The translations under genes were made by a program, and so were the position numbers. Source: Gammaproteobacteria bacterium (GTDB lineage Bacteria > Pseudomonadota > Gammaproteobacteria > Chromatiales > Chromatiaceae). From it: a stretch of DNA of 6,682 nt. Every line of letters starts with the position of its first letter. The stretch's first letter is position 1. The notes beneath the pieces are model-generated. The model made no database searches. It had not been told where the DNA came from and saw only the letters and a list, made by a program, of their open reading frames with translations. Shown here one piece after another: positions 1 through 6,682 of the stretch. Location: the NCBI GenBank assembly GCA_019136395.1, contig JAGVUH010000460.1:1-6682 (forward strand), given 5' to 3'.

Positions 1-66
1 GCCTAAACCCTGGGCCACAATGGCGACGGCGAGGAGGAAAGTAATGGAAAACTTCTTGCTAACCAT
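1..66 (-). CDS. N-terminus of a probable secreted or membrane protein (partial)
   Basis: An ATG at 66 reading leftward opens a frame that stays open to the window edge and gives 22 residues. It starts MVSKKFSITFLL and continues with a hydrophobic run ending in AQGLG. Two lysines after the start followed by about 13 hydrophobic residues and small residues is the pattern of a Sec signal peptide, although no cleavage site can be fixed from so little sequence. Ribosome binding is weak: only a TGGA-like stretch lies about 10 bases upstream. The gene is divergent from the plus-strand membrane genes. Its function cannot be told from this fragment. In an exopolysaccharide context an exported or PEP-CTERM-type protein would fit, but that is speculation. 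The main doubt is whether so short a frame is a gene at all. Confidence 0.45.
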   Translation of the reverse strand, partial: MVSKKFSITFLLAVAIVAQGLG

Positions 67-145
67 ATGGAAAATTATCCAGGCTTTAAATCCCTGATCA
101 CGAACCACACCGCGTAAGGGCGGCGCCGTTCGCGTTCATTCAAAG

Positions 146-162
146 GTCAAGATCAGTGCCAA
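146..162 (-). promoter_or_regulatory. Weak sigma-54-like promoter motif facing the left gene
   Basis: Read on the minus strand the sequence is TTGGCACTGATCTTGAC. This has a good -24 element (TGGCAC) and, five bases on, TTGA where the consensus has TTGC. The spacing between the GG and the position of the missing GC is correct. It lies about 80 bases ahead of the leftward ATG at 66. The GC of the -12 element is usually important, so the mismatch keeps confidence low. The motif also overlaps one arm of the CAAGATC/GATCTTG inverted repeat. Confidence 0.22.
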
Positions 163-285
163 CGATCTTGTTTGAGGTAAGGTTAGCCAGCTTCCCAGGC
201 ACTGTCAATAGGGCGGTGCAACTTTTTTTTGCCCACTGGTACTCATTTGATACACAAATAAATCCTTAACAATCAACTGATCTTG
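148..285. repeat. Three GATCTTG half-sites, two forming an inverted repeat
   Basis: CAAGATC at 148-154 and GATCTTG at 164-170 form a perfect 7-bp inverted repeat with a 9-base spacer. A third copy, GATCTTG, is at 279-285. The first and third copies share ten bases (ACTGATCTTG, at 276-285 and, inverted, at 148-157). There is no T-run after the repeat, so it does not look like a terminator. Its symmetry and its place between two divergent genes suggest an operator for a dimeric regulator, which is an inference. Confidence 0.4.
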
Positions 286-329
286 CATAGAAACCAATTT
301 TTGTTGTCGTGATGCAACAGTCCCTTGCC

Positions 330-381
330 GGCTTGGTGCTCCAGGGGAACGTAAAACCCTCCCCAAGCCAGTCGGGCTTGG
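330..381 (+). promoter_or_regulatory. Possible leader RNA with alternative stems
   Basis: GGCTTGG at 330-336 can pair with CCAAGCC at 363-369, and the same CCAAGCC can instead pair with a second GGCTTGG at 375-381 across a five-base loop. Inside the longer hairpin a small stem, AGGG at 343-346 with CCCT at 357-360, can also form. Two mutually exclusive 7-bp helices sharing one arm is the arrangement seen in attenuators and some riboswitches. The structure lies 110-160 bases ahead of the first plus-strand gene. It matches no riboswitch class I recognise, and no U-run follows. No transcription start is known, so it may not be in a transcript at all. Confidence 0.3.
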
Positions 382-481
382 CGTGGACGAACTCCGCCTG
401 GGCGAATGTGAACTATCAAACATCATTTAATTATTCTAACATGATTACCGGGGTGGCCGTTTGCCCCTATCCAATTGAGGC

Positions 482-488
482 GGAAGGA
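482..488 (+). promoter_or_regulatory. Ribosome binding site choosing ATG 493
   Basis: The purine-rich GGAAGGA lies four bases before ATG 493, with a further GAGG at 477-480. It favours ATG 493 over the in-frame TTG at 475, which lies upstream of it, and over the second ATG at 502, which would be about 13 bases away. The short spacing is slightly tight but usable. Confidence 0.55.
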
Positions 489-492
489 TCGC

Positions 493-1704
493 ATGGCAAC
501 CATGATACGCCCCCTATTTTCCTGGTCGGTCATCCTCGCACACGGGGCTGGCTTGCTGTTGGCGGCGGCCGGAGCCCTCGGCATCCTCTGGCTGAGTGGC
601 TGGCTCTATTTATTGTTTATCGGTGACGAGGGCGCTGGTGCCATGGGCATGGGCGCGAACCGGCTGGCCCTGATCAACGGTCGAAGTGAAGCTGCGGCAG
701 CGGAGATGGTGATCACCGATCTGCCCAGGGACCAGCCGGGCCTGCTGGTGGCCCGGGTTCCCCCATTCCGGGCTGATCGGTATGCCTGGCTGGGCTGGGA
801 GATCGAGGCGCCGCCGGGCACGATCCTGGCCCTGACCTGGGTCAGCAGTAGCCAGCCACAACTGCGGCAGCGGCGTCCACTGCGGGCCGAGGAGGTGGCG
901 GCGAGCCGGGTGGATCTGGGCTCCGCTCCGGGTTGGGAGGGCCAAATTCAACAGCTTGGTCTGTTGCTCTCGGGGCCGGTGGCGGAGCCCATCCTGGTGC
1001 GCCGGCTTCTTCTCGTCCCCCGCGCGCCCACCTTCCTGTCCATCCCGCCGACCCTGGCGGCGGTCTGGACCCAGGTCGATGGCTGGTCGGGACGCGCGAT
1101 TAATTTTCACGCCGGTACCGGTCAGCCCCCGTTGGCCCTCGCCCCGGTGTTTTTGGTGGCGCTGTGGGTGTTGCTCGCCTGGACCCTGGCCCGGGGATTG
1201 AGCCGGGTCTGGCCGGGACCCTCCTCTGCTTGGACACTGGCCATTTTGATCCTGGCAGGCTGGCTGGCGCTGGACGCGCGGTGGCAGTGGTTGTTGGGTA
1301 CCCGGCTCCTCGACACACAGGCCCAGGCGGCACAGTTCTCTACCTTCCCTAGGCCGCAAGGTGCGCAAGATGAACAACTCCTGAAGGCCGCCGGAGAACT
1401 AAAGCAACGCCTGCCCCTCAGCCCGAGCCGCCTTTTCGTGTTGAGCAAGGAACCAAGGGACTACCTGACGGGAAGGCTGGGCTATCACCTGCTGCCCCAT
1501 CGGGTCTTCAGCAGCCAAGGGTTGCCTCGACGCCAACAGGTCAAGGCGGGTGACTACATTCTTTTGTTTAGAGCGCCCGAAGACATCCGGTTCGACGGCT
1601 CCAAACAGCAGTTGTCCGGGAAAGGGGTTTCCCTGCCGGCAAGGCACCTGAGCGAGATGACCGGCGTGGGCAGCCTTTATCAGATTCGAGGGGGTAAGGG
1701 ATGA
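493..1704 (+). CDS. Uncharacterised three-pass membrane protein with two periplasmic domains
   Basis: This 403-residue protein belongs to no family I can name. Residues 11-43 form a long hydrophobic helix. A soluble stretch at about 45-210 follows, rich in alternating hydrophobic residues with WLGWEIEAPPG near 99-109, suggesting a beta-sandwich. It ends in a W-rich linker (VWTQVDGWSGRAINF, 191-205). Two membrane helices come next, at about 214-234 and 246-268, joined by a short basic loop (RGLSRVW). The C-terminal soluble domain, about 270-403, contains YHLLPHRVF (331-339) and GDYILLF (353-359). The basic loop suggests it is cytoplasmic, which puts both soluble domains in the periplasm. The gene overlaps the next one by ATGA, so the two proteins are probably made together and may form a complex. 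A role in glycan assembly or as an accessory to the downstream transferase is inferred from context only. The reading frame is clear; the function is unknown. Confidence 0.82.
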   Translation: MATMIRPLFSWSVILAHGAGLLLAAAGALGILWLSGWLYLLFIGDEGAGAMGMGANRLALINGRSEAAAAEMVITDLPRDQPGLLVARVPPFRADRYAWLGWEIEAPPGTILALTWVSSSQPQLRQRRPLRAEEVAASRVDLGSAPGWEGQIQQLGLLLSGPVAEPILVRRLLLVPRAPTFLSIPPTLAAVWTQVDGWSGRAINFHAGTGQPPLALAPVFLVALWVLLAWTLARGLSRVWPGPSSAWTLAILILAGWLALDARWQWLLGTRLLDTQAQAAQFSTFPRPQGAQDEQLLKAAGELKQRLPLSPSRLFVLSKEPRDYLTGRLGYHLLPHRVFSSQGLPRRQQVKAGDYILLFRAPEDIRFDGSKQQLSGKGVSLPARHLSEMTGVGSLYQIRGGKG

Positions 1705-3197
1705 TCAGTATCTGGTGGGTGATGGCGGCCCTGCTGGTCCCGTGGTTGGCAGCCAGCCTGTGGCTCCGGTGGCTGCTGCGCTGGGATGCCCCCGGCGCTG
1801 GGCGCTGGGCGCTATCCTTAGGCTATGGTTATCTCCTTGGCCTCCTGGGGGTGGCCCTGATGCTACGCCTGCAAGGGGGCTTGGGCTGGCCGCTGGAGCC
1901 AAGCCTGACCTTGGTCCTCTTCGCCGGCCTGCTGCTAGTTGGGGTTCTGGTTCTTTACTGGCGCTACAAGCGCCACCCGGCCGCCGGTGGTCAGCGCCCC
2001 CCCCTATCTCGATGGCAATGGCTGGCCTGGCTGGCGGTGGGTGGTTGGTTGGCCATGCGCCTGATTGATCTGGGGCTGGAGATCTGGTGGCAACCCCTCT
2101 TTCCTTGGGACGCCTGGACCACTTGGGGGGCGCGCGCCCGGGTCTGGACGGAATTGGGTAGCCTCGCACCCTTCGTTTCCGCCCAAGCCTGGCTGAACGA
2201 CCCTGGGGGAACGGCCCATACTATCGAGGCTTGGAACTATCCCGCCACCCTCTCCCTGGTGATGGCCTGGCCCGGTCTGGTCTCTGGCGGCTGGGATGAG
2301 ATCCTGGCAAAACTCCCCTGGATGGGTGCCGGGGTGGGGTTGGGGCTCGGTTTTTATGGCGGCGCCCGCGGGTGGGGGGCATCGCCGCTGACGGCCCTGG
2401 TCTTTACCTGGCTGTTGCTCTCCCTGCCCCTGCTGGATACCCATATCGCCCTGGCGGGCTATGCCGATCTCTGGCTGGCTTATGCCTTGGGCCTGGCCTT
2501 TATGTCCTTCCTGTTGTGGCTGAGGGATGGCGACCCCCGTCAGGGAATGCTGACCCTGGTCCTGCTTCTGGCCTGCGCCGCGATCAAACGCGAGGGTCTG
2601 GTCTGGGCCCTGCCGTTCATCCCCGCCCTGCTGGTCACCAAGCTGAGCCGGTTCGGGTGGCTGGCGGTGGGACTCGGCGTGGTGGGGATTGGCCTGGGCC
2701 TGTGGTTCACGGGGGGGATTGATTGGGACATCCCGGTGCTGGGTCGCCTGCAACTCAGTTCAGAACTGATCCAACTCCCCCACATCGGCGTCATCAAGCT
2801 CACCCGCGAATCGCCCTGGGAACCCCTGTTGCGGCACACCTTTCTTTACAGTCAATGGCATCTATTGCCCTATCTGATCGTGCTGGCCTTGTTCGCCGCC
2901 GGGGTCAAGTTCTGGCGGGGGGGAACCGCTGCCTGGTTCCAGGCGGGTTTGCTCTGGACCCTGACGGCCCTGGCCGCCCTCTACGTGCTCTTTTTCTGGA
3001 CCGAGGCCTATCTCTGGGCGGTCAAGGCCACCAGTCTTAACCGCGTGATATTGCACTTTGTGCCGGCCTTCACCTTCTGGCTGTTGACGGTGTGGTTGGA
3101 ATGGACTCAACCCCCCACGGCCATCGGAATCCCTAAGGGTTCGCCAGAGGGTCGAAATTCGCCGGAGGGACGAGTCGTTGGTAAAGTGACTGGATAG
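1701..3197 (+). CDS. Polytopic membrane protein, probable GT-C-type glycosyltransferase
   Basis: The protein has 498 residues and about ten to twelve hydrophobic helices, for example at 4-24, 36-56, 68-87, 105-125, 228-246, 250-273, 282-312, 318-336, 388-402, 413-433 and 446-467. The loop after the fourth helix carries FPWDAWTTWGARARVW (134-149), whose Asp137 could be the acidic residue GT-C enzymes keep in the first large periplasmic loop. Further on are EAWNYP (176-181), GYADLWLAYALG (253-264), KREGLVWALP (296-305) and LNRVILHFVPAF (446-457). Together these recall membrane transferases that take a sugar from a polyprenyl-phosphate donor on the periplasmic face, as ArnT and PMT-like enzymes do. 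The substrate is unknown, and a polymerase or ligase role is also possible. ATG 1701 overlaps the previous stop, and GAGGGGG at 1688-1694 is a strong ribosome site. After residue 470 the tail is hydrophilic, contains a SPEGR repeat, and overlaps the convergent gene. Confidence 0.8.
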   Translation: MISIWWVMAALLVPWLAASLWLRWLLRWDAPGAGRWALSLGYGYLLGLLGVALMLRLQGGLGWPLEPSLTLVLFAGLLLVGVLVLYWRYKRHPAAGGQRPPLSRWQWLAWLAVGGWLAMRLIDLGLEIWWQPLFPWDAWTTWGARARVWTELGSLAPFVSAQAWLNDPGGTAHTIEAWNYPATLSLVMAWPGLVSGGWDEILAKLPWMGAGVGLGLGFYGGARGWGASPLTALVFTWLLLSLPLLDTHIALAGYADLWLAYALGLAFMSFLLWLRDGDPRQGMLTLVLLLACAAIKREGLVWALPFIPALLVTKLSRFGWLAVGLGVVGIGLGLWFTGGIDWDIPVLGRLQLSSELIQLPHIGVIKLTRESPWEPLLRHTFLYSQWHLLPYLIVLALFAAGVKFWRGGTAAWFQAGLLWTLTALAALYVLFFWTEAYLWAVKATSLNRVILHFVPAFTFWLLTVWLEWTQPPTAIGIPKGSPEGRNSPEGRVVGKVTG

Positions 3198-4323
3198 CCG
3201 TGGCAATCGGGCCTAACGCATATTGATGTTCCAGGGCCTTGGCTCCGGCCGCCCCCAAGGCCCGCATCCGCGCCGGATTGGCAAGCATTCCGGACAAGGC
3301 ATGCGCTAGCGCCTCGGCATCACCCGGAGGGGCGCGGAGGCCATTGGTGGCCTGCGCCACGACCCAGGGGGCGCCTGATCCCGGAATGTCACTGACGAGG
3401 ATCGGCTTGCCAAAATGCATGGCCTCGAGCAGGACCAATCCAAAGGCCTCTGTACGCTCCAGGGAGGGCAGGCTAAAGAGGTCGCAGGTTGCTAGCAGGG
3501 CGGCGAGCTGGTCCGCGCGCTGATACCCCAGCAGGCGGACGCGATCGCCCAGGGCCAATTCCTCGATCAACCCCTGCAATCGTTTCTGGTATTCCCCCCG
3601 ACCGACGATGAGGCCCCGGACCCGTGGCAGGCGTGCCAGGGCGCGAATGAGCACCTCGTGGCCTTTGTAATAGGTGAGTCGGCCGATCGTCAGGACCCGC
3701 GGGCCCTGGCCGCCCCAGGCCCCCTCGGCCCAGGCCAGACTGGCGTTCGTCGGCACGGGCAGGCGGTTAGGGTCCAGCCCCAAGGGGATGACCTCGCACC
3801 GCTCGCGCCAGGGTCGCAGGGCCAGGCTGGCGTCCAGATAGGGTGGCGAGGTGGCGATGATGGCCTGGCTATGGCCCAGCAGTCGCTGTTCGAAAGGGCG
3901 GTACAGTTGGTAGGCCAAGGCCAGGCGGCGGTCGATCGTGGACGCGACCACATCCGCGTGCCAATGCACCACCCAAGGCAGGCGCCGGGCGCGAGGCAAC
4001 GCCAAGGCGGCAAAGGCCGAGGTGTTGGGCAAATGCAGGTGCAGTAGCTGCGGGTCGAACTCCCGAATCACGCGATTCAGCCAGTAGGGAAAACTGGGGC
4101 TGAGGGGGGCGTAGAGGAGACGCCCTAGACAGGGGGCGCGGTAGATCAGTGGCGGCGGGGTGCCCAGCGGGGGTGTACGGGCCTGCCAGCCAGGCCCCTC
4201 GTCATGCACCAGGGCGGCCACTGGCAAGCCCAATTTCGTTTGGGCCGCCAGCAGATCGGCAAGAAAATATTCCATCCCACCCGCGAAGGGGGGATAAAAC
4301 TTGCCGACGTGAAGCACGCGCAT
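3133..4323 (-). CDS. GT4-family glycosyltransferase (GT-B fold)
   Basis: This 396-residue retaining glycosyltransferase would transfer a sugar from a nucleotide sugar to a growing, probably lipid-linked, glycan at the inner face of the membrane. The acceptor domain opens with MRVLHVGKFYPPFAGGMEYF, where the paired glycines (15-16) form the usual loop, and continues with LHLHLPNTSAF (94-104) and HWHADVV (120-126). The donor domain begins at about 209 with VLTIGRLTYYKG, providing Arg215 and Lys220. It then has VGRGEYQKRL (240-249), the E-x7-E motif TEAFGLVLLEA (Glu292, Glu300) and GKPILVSDIPG (305-315). Length is normal for the family. I chose ATG 4323 because it sits exactly at the first beta strand, 19 bases after the previous stop. 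An in-frame GTG at 4395 would add 24 unrelated residues and overlap the previous gene. Neither start has a good ribosome site, so coupling to the gene before is likely. Sugar specificity cannot be read from the sequence. Confidence 0.94.
   Translation of the reverse strand: MRVLHVGKFYPPFAGGMEYFLADLLAAQTKLGLPVAALVHDEGPGWQARTPPLGTPPPLIYRAPCLGRLLYAPLSPSFPYWLNRVIREFDPQLLHLHLPNTSAFAALALPRARRLPWVVHWHADVVASTIDRRLALAYQLYRPFEQRLLGHSQAIIATSPPYLDASLALRPWRERCEVIPLGLDPNRLPVPTNASLAWAEGAWGGQGPRVLTIGRLTYYKGHEVLIRALARLPRVRGLIVGRGEYQKRLQGLIEELALGDRVRLLGYQRADQLAALLATCDLFSLPSLERTEAFGLVLLEAMHFGKPILVSDIPGSGAPWVVAQATNGLRAPPGDAEALAHALSGMLANPARMRALGAAGAKALEHQYALGPIATAIQSLYQRLVPPANFDPLANP
3140..3173. repeat. Two tandem copies of an 18-bp unit inside the convergent overlap
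   Basis: TTCGCCAGAGGGTCGA at 3140-3155 recurs as TTCGCCGGAGGGACGA at 3158-3173, matching at 14 of 16 bases with a period of 18. Because 18 is six codons, the plus-strand protein gains a repeated SPEGR and the minus-strand protein a repeated PAN/LAN motif near its end. A small duplication is the simplest origin, and it lengthens both C-terminal tails without a frameshift. Confidence 0.6.
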
Positions 4324-4342
4324 GGGATCAACGACGCGCCGA

Positions 4343-4789
4343 TTACGCCGGTCGTTCCCCTCTGGATGGGTCACGGCTTGAAAGCAAGCCGTCACGCGGC
4401 GGCTCAGTCAGGAGATTCGCCTGGGGATGATCGAGGCTCGAATAGGCCGCTGGGGTGAGGGCATCCAGGCGTGCTTCCAGCAAGGCCAACCGCTGGGCCA
4501 GACGGCGCAGACGCTGTTCGAGACGCGAACGCTCCAGGTCCATGGTCAACATCTTGACCAGAACGAGGGCAAAGGCGATCAGGACGGCGATGATTGGCGG
4601 ATAACTGACCCCCAGGTAACGGGCAACCAGATCCGTGAGTCGAGGCCAACTGCCGAGGAGGATGATGGCGATCGCGAGGGTGATCCACCAGAGGGCATGG
4701 GCGCCATGGAGATGCGCCCGCCGCAGCAGCCAGAGGATGGAACCAGCCATGACCAGGCCAATGAACAAGGAGGTCAAATGATAGGTCAT
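4343..4789 (-). CDS. DUF2304-family small membrane protein
   Basis: The 148-residue protein has three membrane helices, at about 4-22, 32-48 and 62-83. A charged, coiled-coil-like segment follows (DLERSRLEQRLRRLAQRLALLE, 84-105). A basic RRAHLHGAHALWW between the first two helices, SWPRLTDLVARYLGVSYPP between the second and third, and LAQRLALLEARL at the end are typical of DUF2304 proteins as I know them. They are often encoded next to a DPM1-like GT2 glycosyltransferase, as here, and may anchor it or help present its lipid product; the biochemical role is not established. The last 35 or so residues are a polar extension beyond the usual family end. The gene starts 12 bases after the GT2 stop. 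The bases in between are all pyrimidines, with no Shine-Dalgarno sequence, so translation probably depends on ribosomes arriving from the GT2 gene. Confidence 0.87.
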   Translation of the reverse strand: MTYHLTSLFIGLVMAGSILWLLRRAHLHGAHALWWITLAIAIILLGSWPRLTDLVARYLGVSYPPIIAVLIAFALVLVKMLTMDLERSRLEQRLRRLAQRLALLEARLDALTPAAYSSLDHPQANLLTEPPRDGLLSSRDPSRGERPA

Positions 4790-4801
4790 GAGGGGAGAAA
4801 A

Positions 4802-5491
4802 CTAATCTTGGTCCGAACAGGCGCGCCCACGCTGACCGCCAATTCCCGCCAGGCAGAGCATGCTGGTCTTGAGCATGTAATGTCCCACCGTCCACCAGGA
4901 GTTGAAAATACGGGATTTACCATCGTAACGGTCCCGCATGGTCACGGGGATTTCCAATACCCGCAACCCCTGACGACGCAGGATTAGCAATACCCCCACA
5001 TCCTGATAATCAAGGAGGGTGGCGTCCGGGCAGATGAGACGTTCCATGGCCTGGCGATTATAGGCGCGAAAACCCGAGGTGAGGTCCTCCAGGGCGATAC
5101 CGGACAAGGTGCGGAAATAATGCCAGGCTAGTCGGCGGGCCCTGCTGACCCGCAGTGGACAAGCACCGATGACCACATCGGCCGCACCCTCACGCAACGG
5201 GGCAATGAGGGGGGCGATATCCGCCGGGTCGTGCTGGCCATCGGCATCCAGGGTCACCACCAGTTCCCAACCTTGCCGATAGGCGTAGCGCATTCCCGTC
5301 TGCATCGCGCCCCAGGCCCCGAGATGCAAGGGGAGCCGGAGGACGGTCGCTCCCGCCCTTGCGGCCTGGACCAGGGTGTCGTCCTCGCTGGCATCGTCGA
5401 TGACGACCACCGGCGTGGTGAAGTGGCGTCTGGCCTCGGCAATGACTTGGGCGATGGCGGCGCCCTCGTTGCGGGCGGGGATGATGATCAA
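4802..5491 (-). CDS. DPM1-like GT2-family glycosyltransferase
   Basis: This 229-residue enzyme of the GT-A fold probably moves a sugar from a nucleotide donor to polyprenyl phosphate or another membrane acceptor on the cytoplasmic side. The N-terminal strand and loop IIIPARNEG (2-10) come first, then VVVIDDASEDDT (28-39). The metal-binding DAD lies in LDADGQHDP (Asp82, Asp84), followed by LTSGFRAYNR (137-146), YQDVGVLLILRRQG (162-175) and IPVTMRDRYDGKSRI (181-195). The end (about 198-218) is hydrophobic but lacks the two full membrane helices some relatives carry; the DUF2304 neighbour may supply that. TTG 5491 is the only in-frame start codon between the ilvC stop and the first beta strand. 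It leaves a very short N-terminus and has no ribosome site. A frameshift in the upstream C6/G6 run (5543-5548) could join it to an ATG at 5556. The domain call is firm and the start is not. Confidence 0.92.
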   Translation of the reverse strand: MIIIPARNEGAAIAQVIAEARRHFTTPVVVIDDASEDDTLVQAARAGATVLRLPLHLGAWGAMQTGMRYAYRQGWELVVTLDADGQHDPADIAPLIAPLREGAADVVIGACPLRVSRARRLAWHYFRTLSGIALEDLTSGFRAYNRQAMERLICPDATLLDYQDVGVLLILRRQGLRVLEIPVTMRDRYDGKSRIFNSWWTVGHYMLKTSMLCLAGIGGQRGRACSDQD

Positions 5492-5555
5492 GGTGCTTGG
5501 CGGCTGGTGAGGATGCCCGAGGAGGCTAGCGCTCGCCCGGGTCCCCCCGAGACCA

Positions 5556-5556
<1 letters not shown>
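5488..5556 (-). CDS. Tiny frame bridging ilvC and the GT2 gene, or lost 5' end of the GT2 gene
   Basis: An ATG overlapping the ilvC stop (TGATG at 5558-5554) opens a 22-codon frame, beginning MVSGGPGRALAS. Its stop TGA (5490-5488) overlaps the TTG start of the GT2 gene as TTGA. No family is recognisable. Two readings are possible. It may be a coupling leader that carries ribosomes from ilvC to the next start. Alternatively, it and the GT2 gene were one frame, split by a one-base change in the run of six G at 5548-5543. One extra G there would read MVSGGTRASASLLGHPHQPP and then run into STLIIIPARNEG. Chance is a real alternative for so short a frame. Confidence 0.25.
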
Positions 5557-6665
<1,109 letters not shown>

Positions 6666-6682
6666 TCACTGAATGGCTAATG

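Larger units (their letters stand above)
67..492. other. Divergent intergenic region, partly AT-rich
   Basis: About 425 bases separate the leftward signal-peptide frame from the first rightward gene. Parts around 215-310 and 410-445 are much richer in A and T than the GC-rich surroundings, as expected of promoter DNA. I see no convincing sigma-70 promoter with both boxes at good spacing; TATTCT at 432-437 is a possible -10 box with a poor -35. The region contains the repeated half-sites, the sigma-54-like motif and the stem structure listed separately. It also has a run of eight T at 223-230 and a short inverted repeat, TTGCAT at 283-288 with ATGCAA at 312-317. No supported gene lies here; the short frames across it have no ribosome site and no recognisable protein character. 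Confidence 0.7.

Noticed and set aside
199..230. Possible terminator ending in eight T
   Set aside because: Only a four-base stem (GCAC with GTGC) with a 13-base loop precedes the T-run, and no plus-strand gene lies upstream to be terminated.
205..426. A 73-codon minus-strand frame in the intergenic region
   Set aside because: Its composition is rich in S, R and P, it has no ribosome site or known motif, and it crosses AT-rich DNA that looks regulatory.
309..626. A 105-codon plus-strand frame running from the intergenic region into the first membrane gene
   Set aside because: It has no ribosome site at its GTG, no recognisable domain, and its second half is out of frame within a clear membrane-protein gene. 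A stretch near 390-450 looks slightly protein-like but is too short to support a gene.
1705..2169. Minus-strand frame opposite the GT-C-like gene
   Set aside because: It is rich in P, R, G and A, as expected for the complement of GC-rich membrane-protein codons, and shows no domain.
4324..4395. N-terminal extension of the GT4 gene to a GTG at 4395
   Set aside because: The extra 24 residues are unlike the family, overlap the DUF2304 gene, and have no ribosome site. ATG 4323 falls exactly at the first beta strand.

Overview
The window looks like chromosomal DNA from a GC-rich gammaproteobacterium. The ketol-acid reductoisomerase is of the short class I type and reads like sequences from the Chromatiales (purple sulfur bacteria and relatives). 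That placement is an inference from protein flavour and base composition, not from a search. No mobile element, CRISPR array, tRNA or rRNA is visible.

Layout, left to right. (1) Positions 1-66, minus strand: the first 22 codons of a gene running off the left edge, with a signal-peptide-like N-terminus. (2) Positions 67-492: a divergent, partly AT-rich intergenic region. It holds three copies of a GATCTTG half-site, a weak sigma-54-like motif facing the left gene, and a three-part stem structure ahead of the rightward genes. (3) Positions 493-3197, plus strand: two membrane-protein genes overlapping by ATGA. The first is an unrecognised three-pass protein with two predicted periplasmic domains. 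The second is a many-pass protein that looks like a GT-C-type glycosyltransferase. (4) Positions 3133-6578, minus strand: ilvC, then a DPM1-like GT2 glycosyltransferase, a small DUF2304 membrane protein and a GT4 glycosyltransferase, all closely spaced. The two operons converge and their last genes overlap by 65 bp.

Together the five non-ilvC genes look like part of a surface glycan or exopolysaccharide locus. The GT2/DUF2304 pair would act at the inner face of the membrane, probably on a lipid-linked sugar. The GT4 enzyme would use a nucleotide sugar in the cytoplasm. The GT-C-like protein would act on the periplasmic side with a lipid-phosphate sugar, perhaps helped by the protein from the gene before it. 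ilvC is a housekeeping branched-chain amino acid gene that seems to supply transcription to the sugar genes behind it.

The points most worth a second look are: the uncharacterised membrane pair; the odd start of the GT2 gene (TTG start, a tiny upstream frame that exactly bridges the gap, and a run of six G that could mark a frameshift); the convergent overlap built on an 18-bp repeat read in both directions; and the repeated half-sites in the divergent intergenic region.
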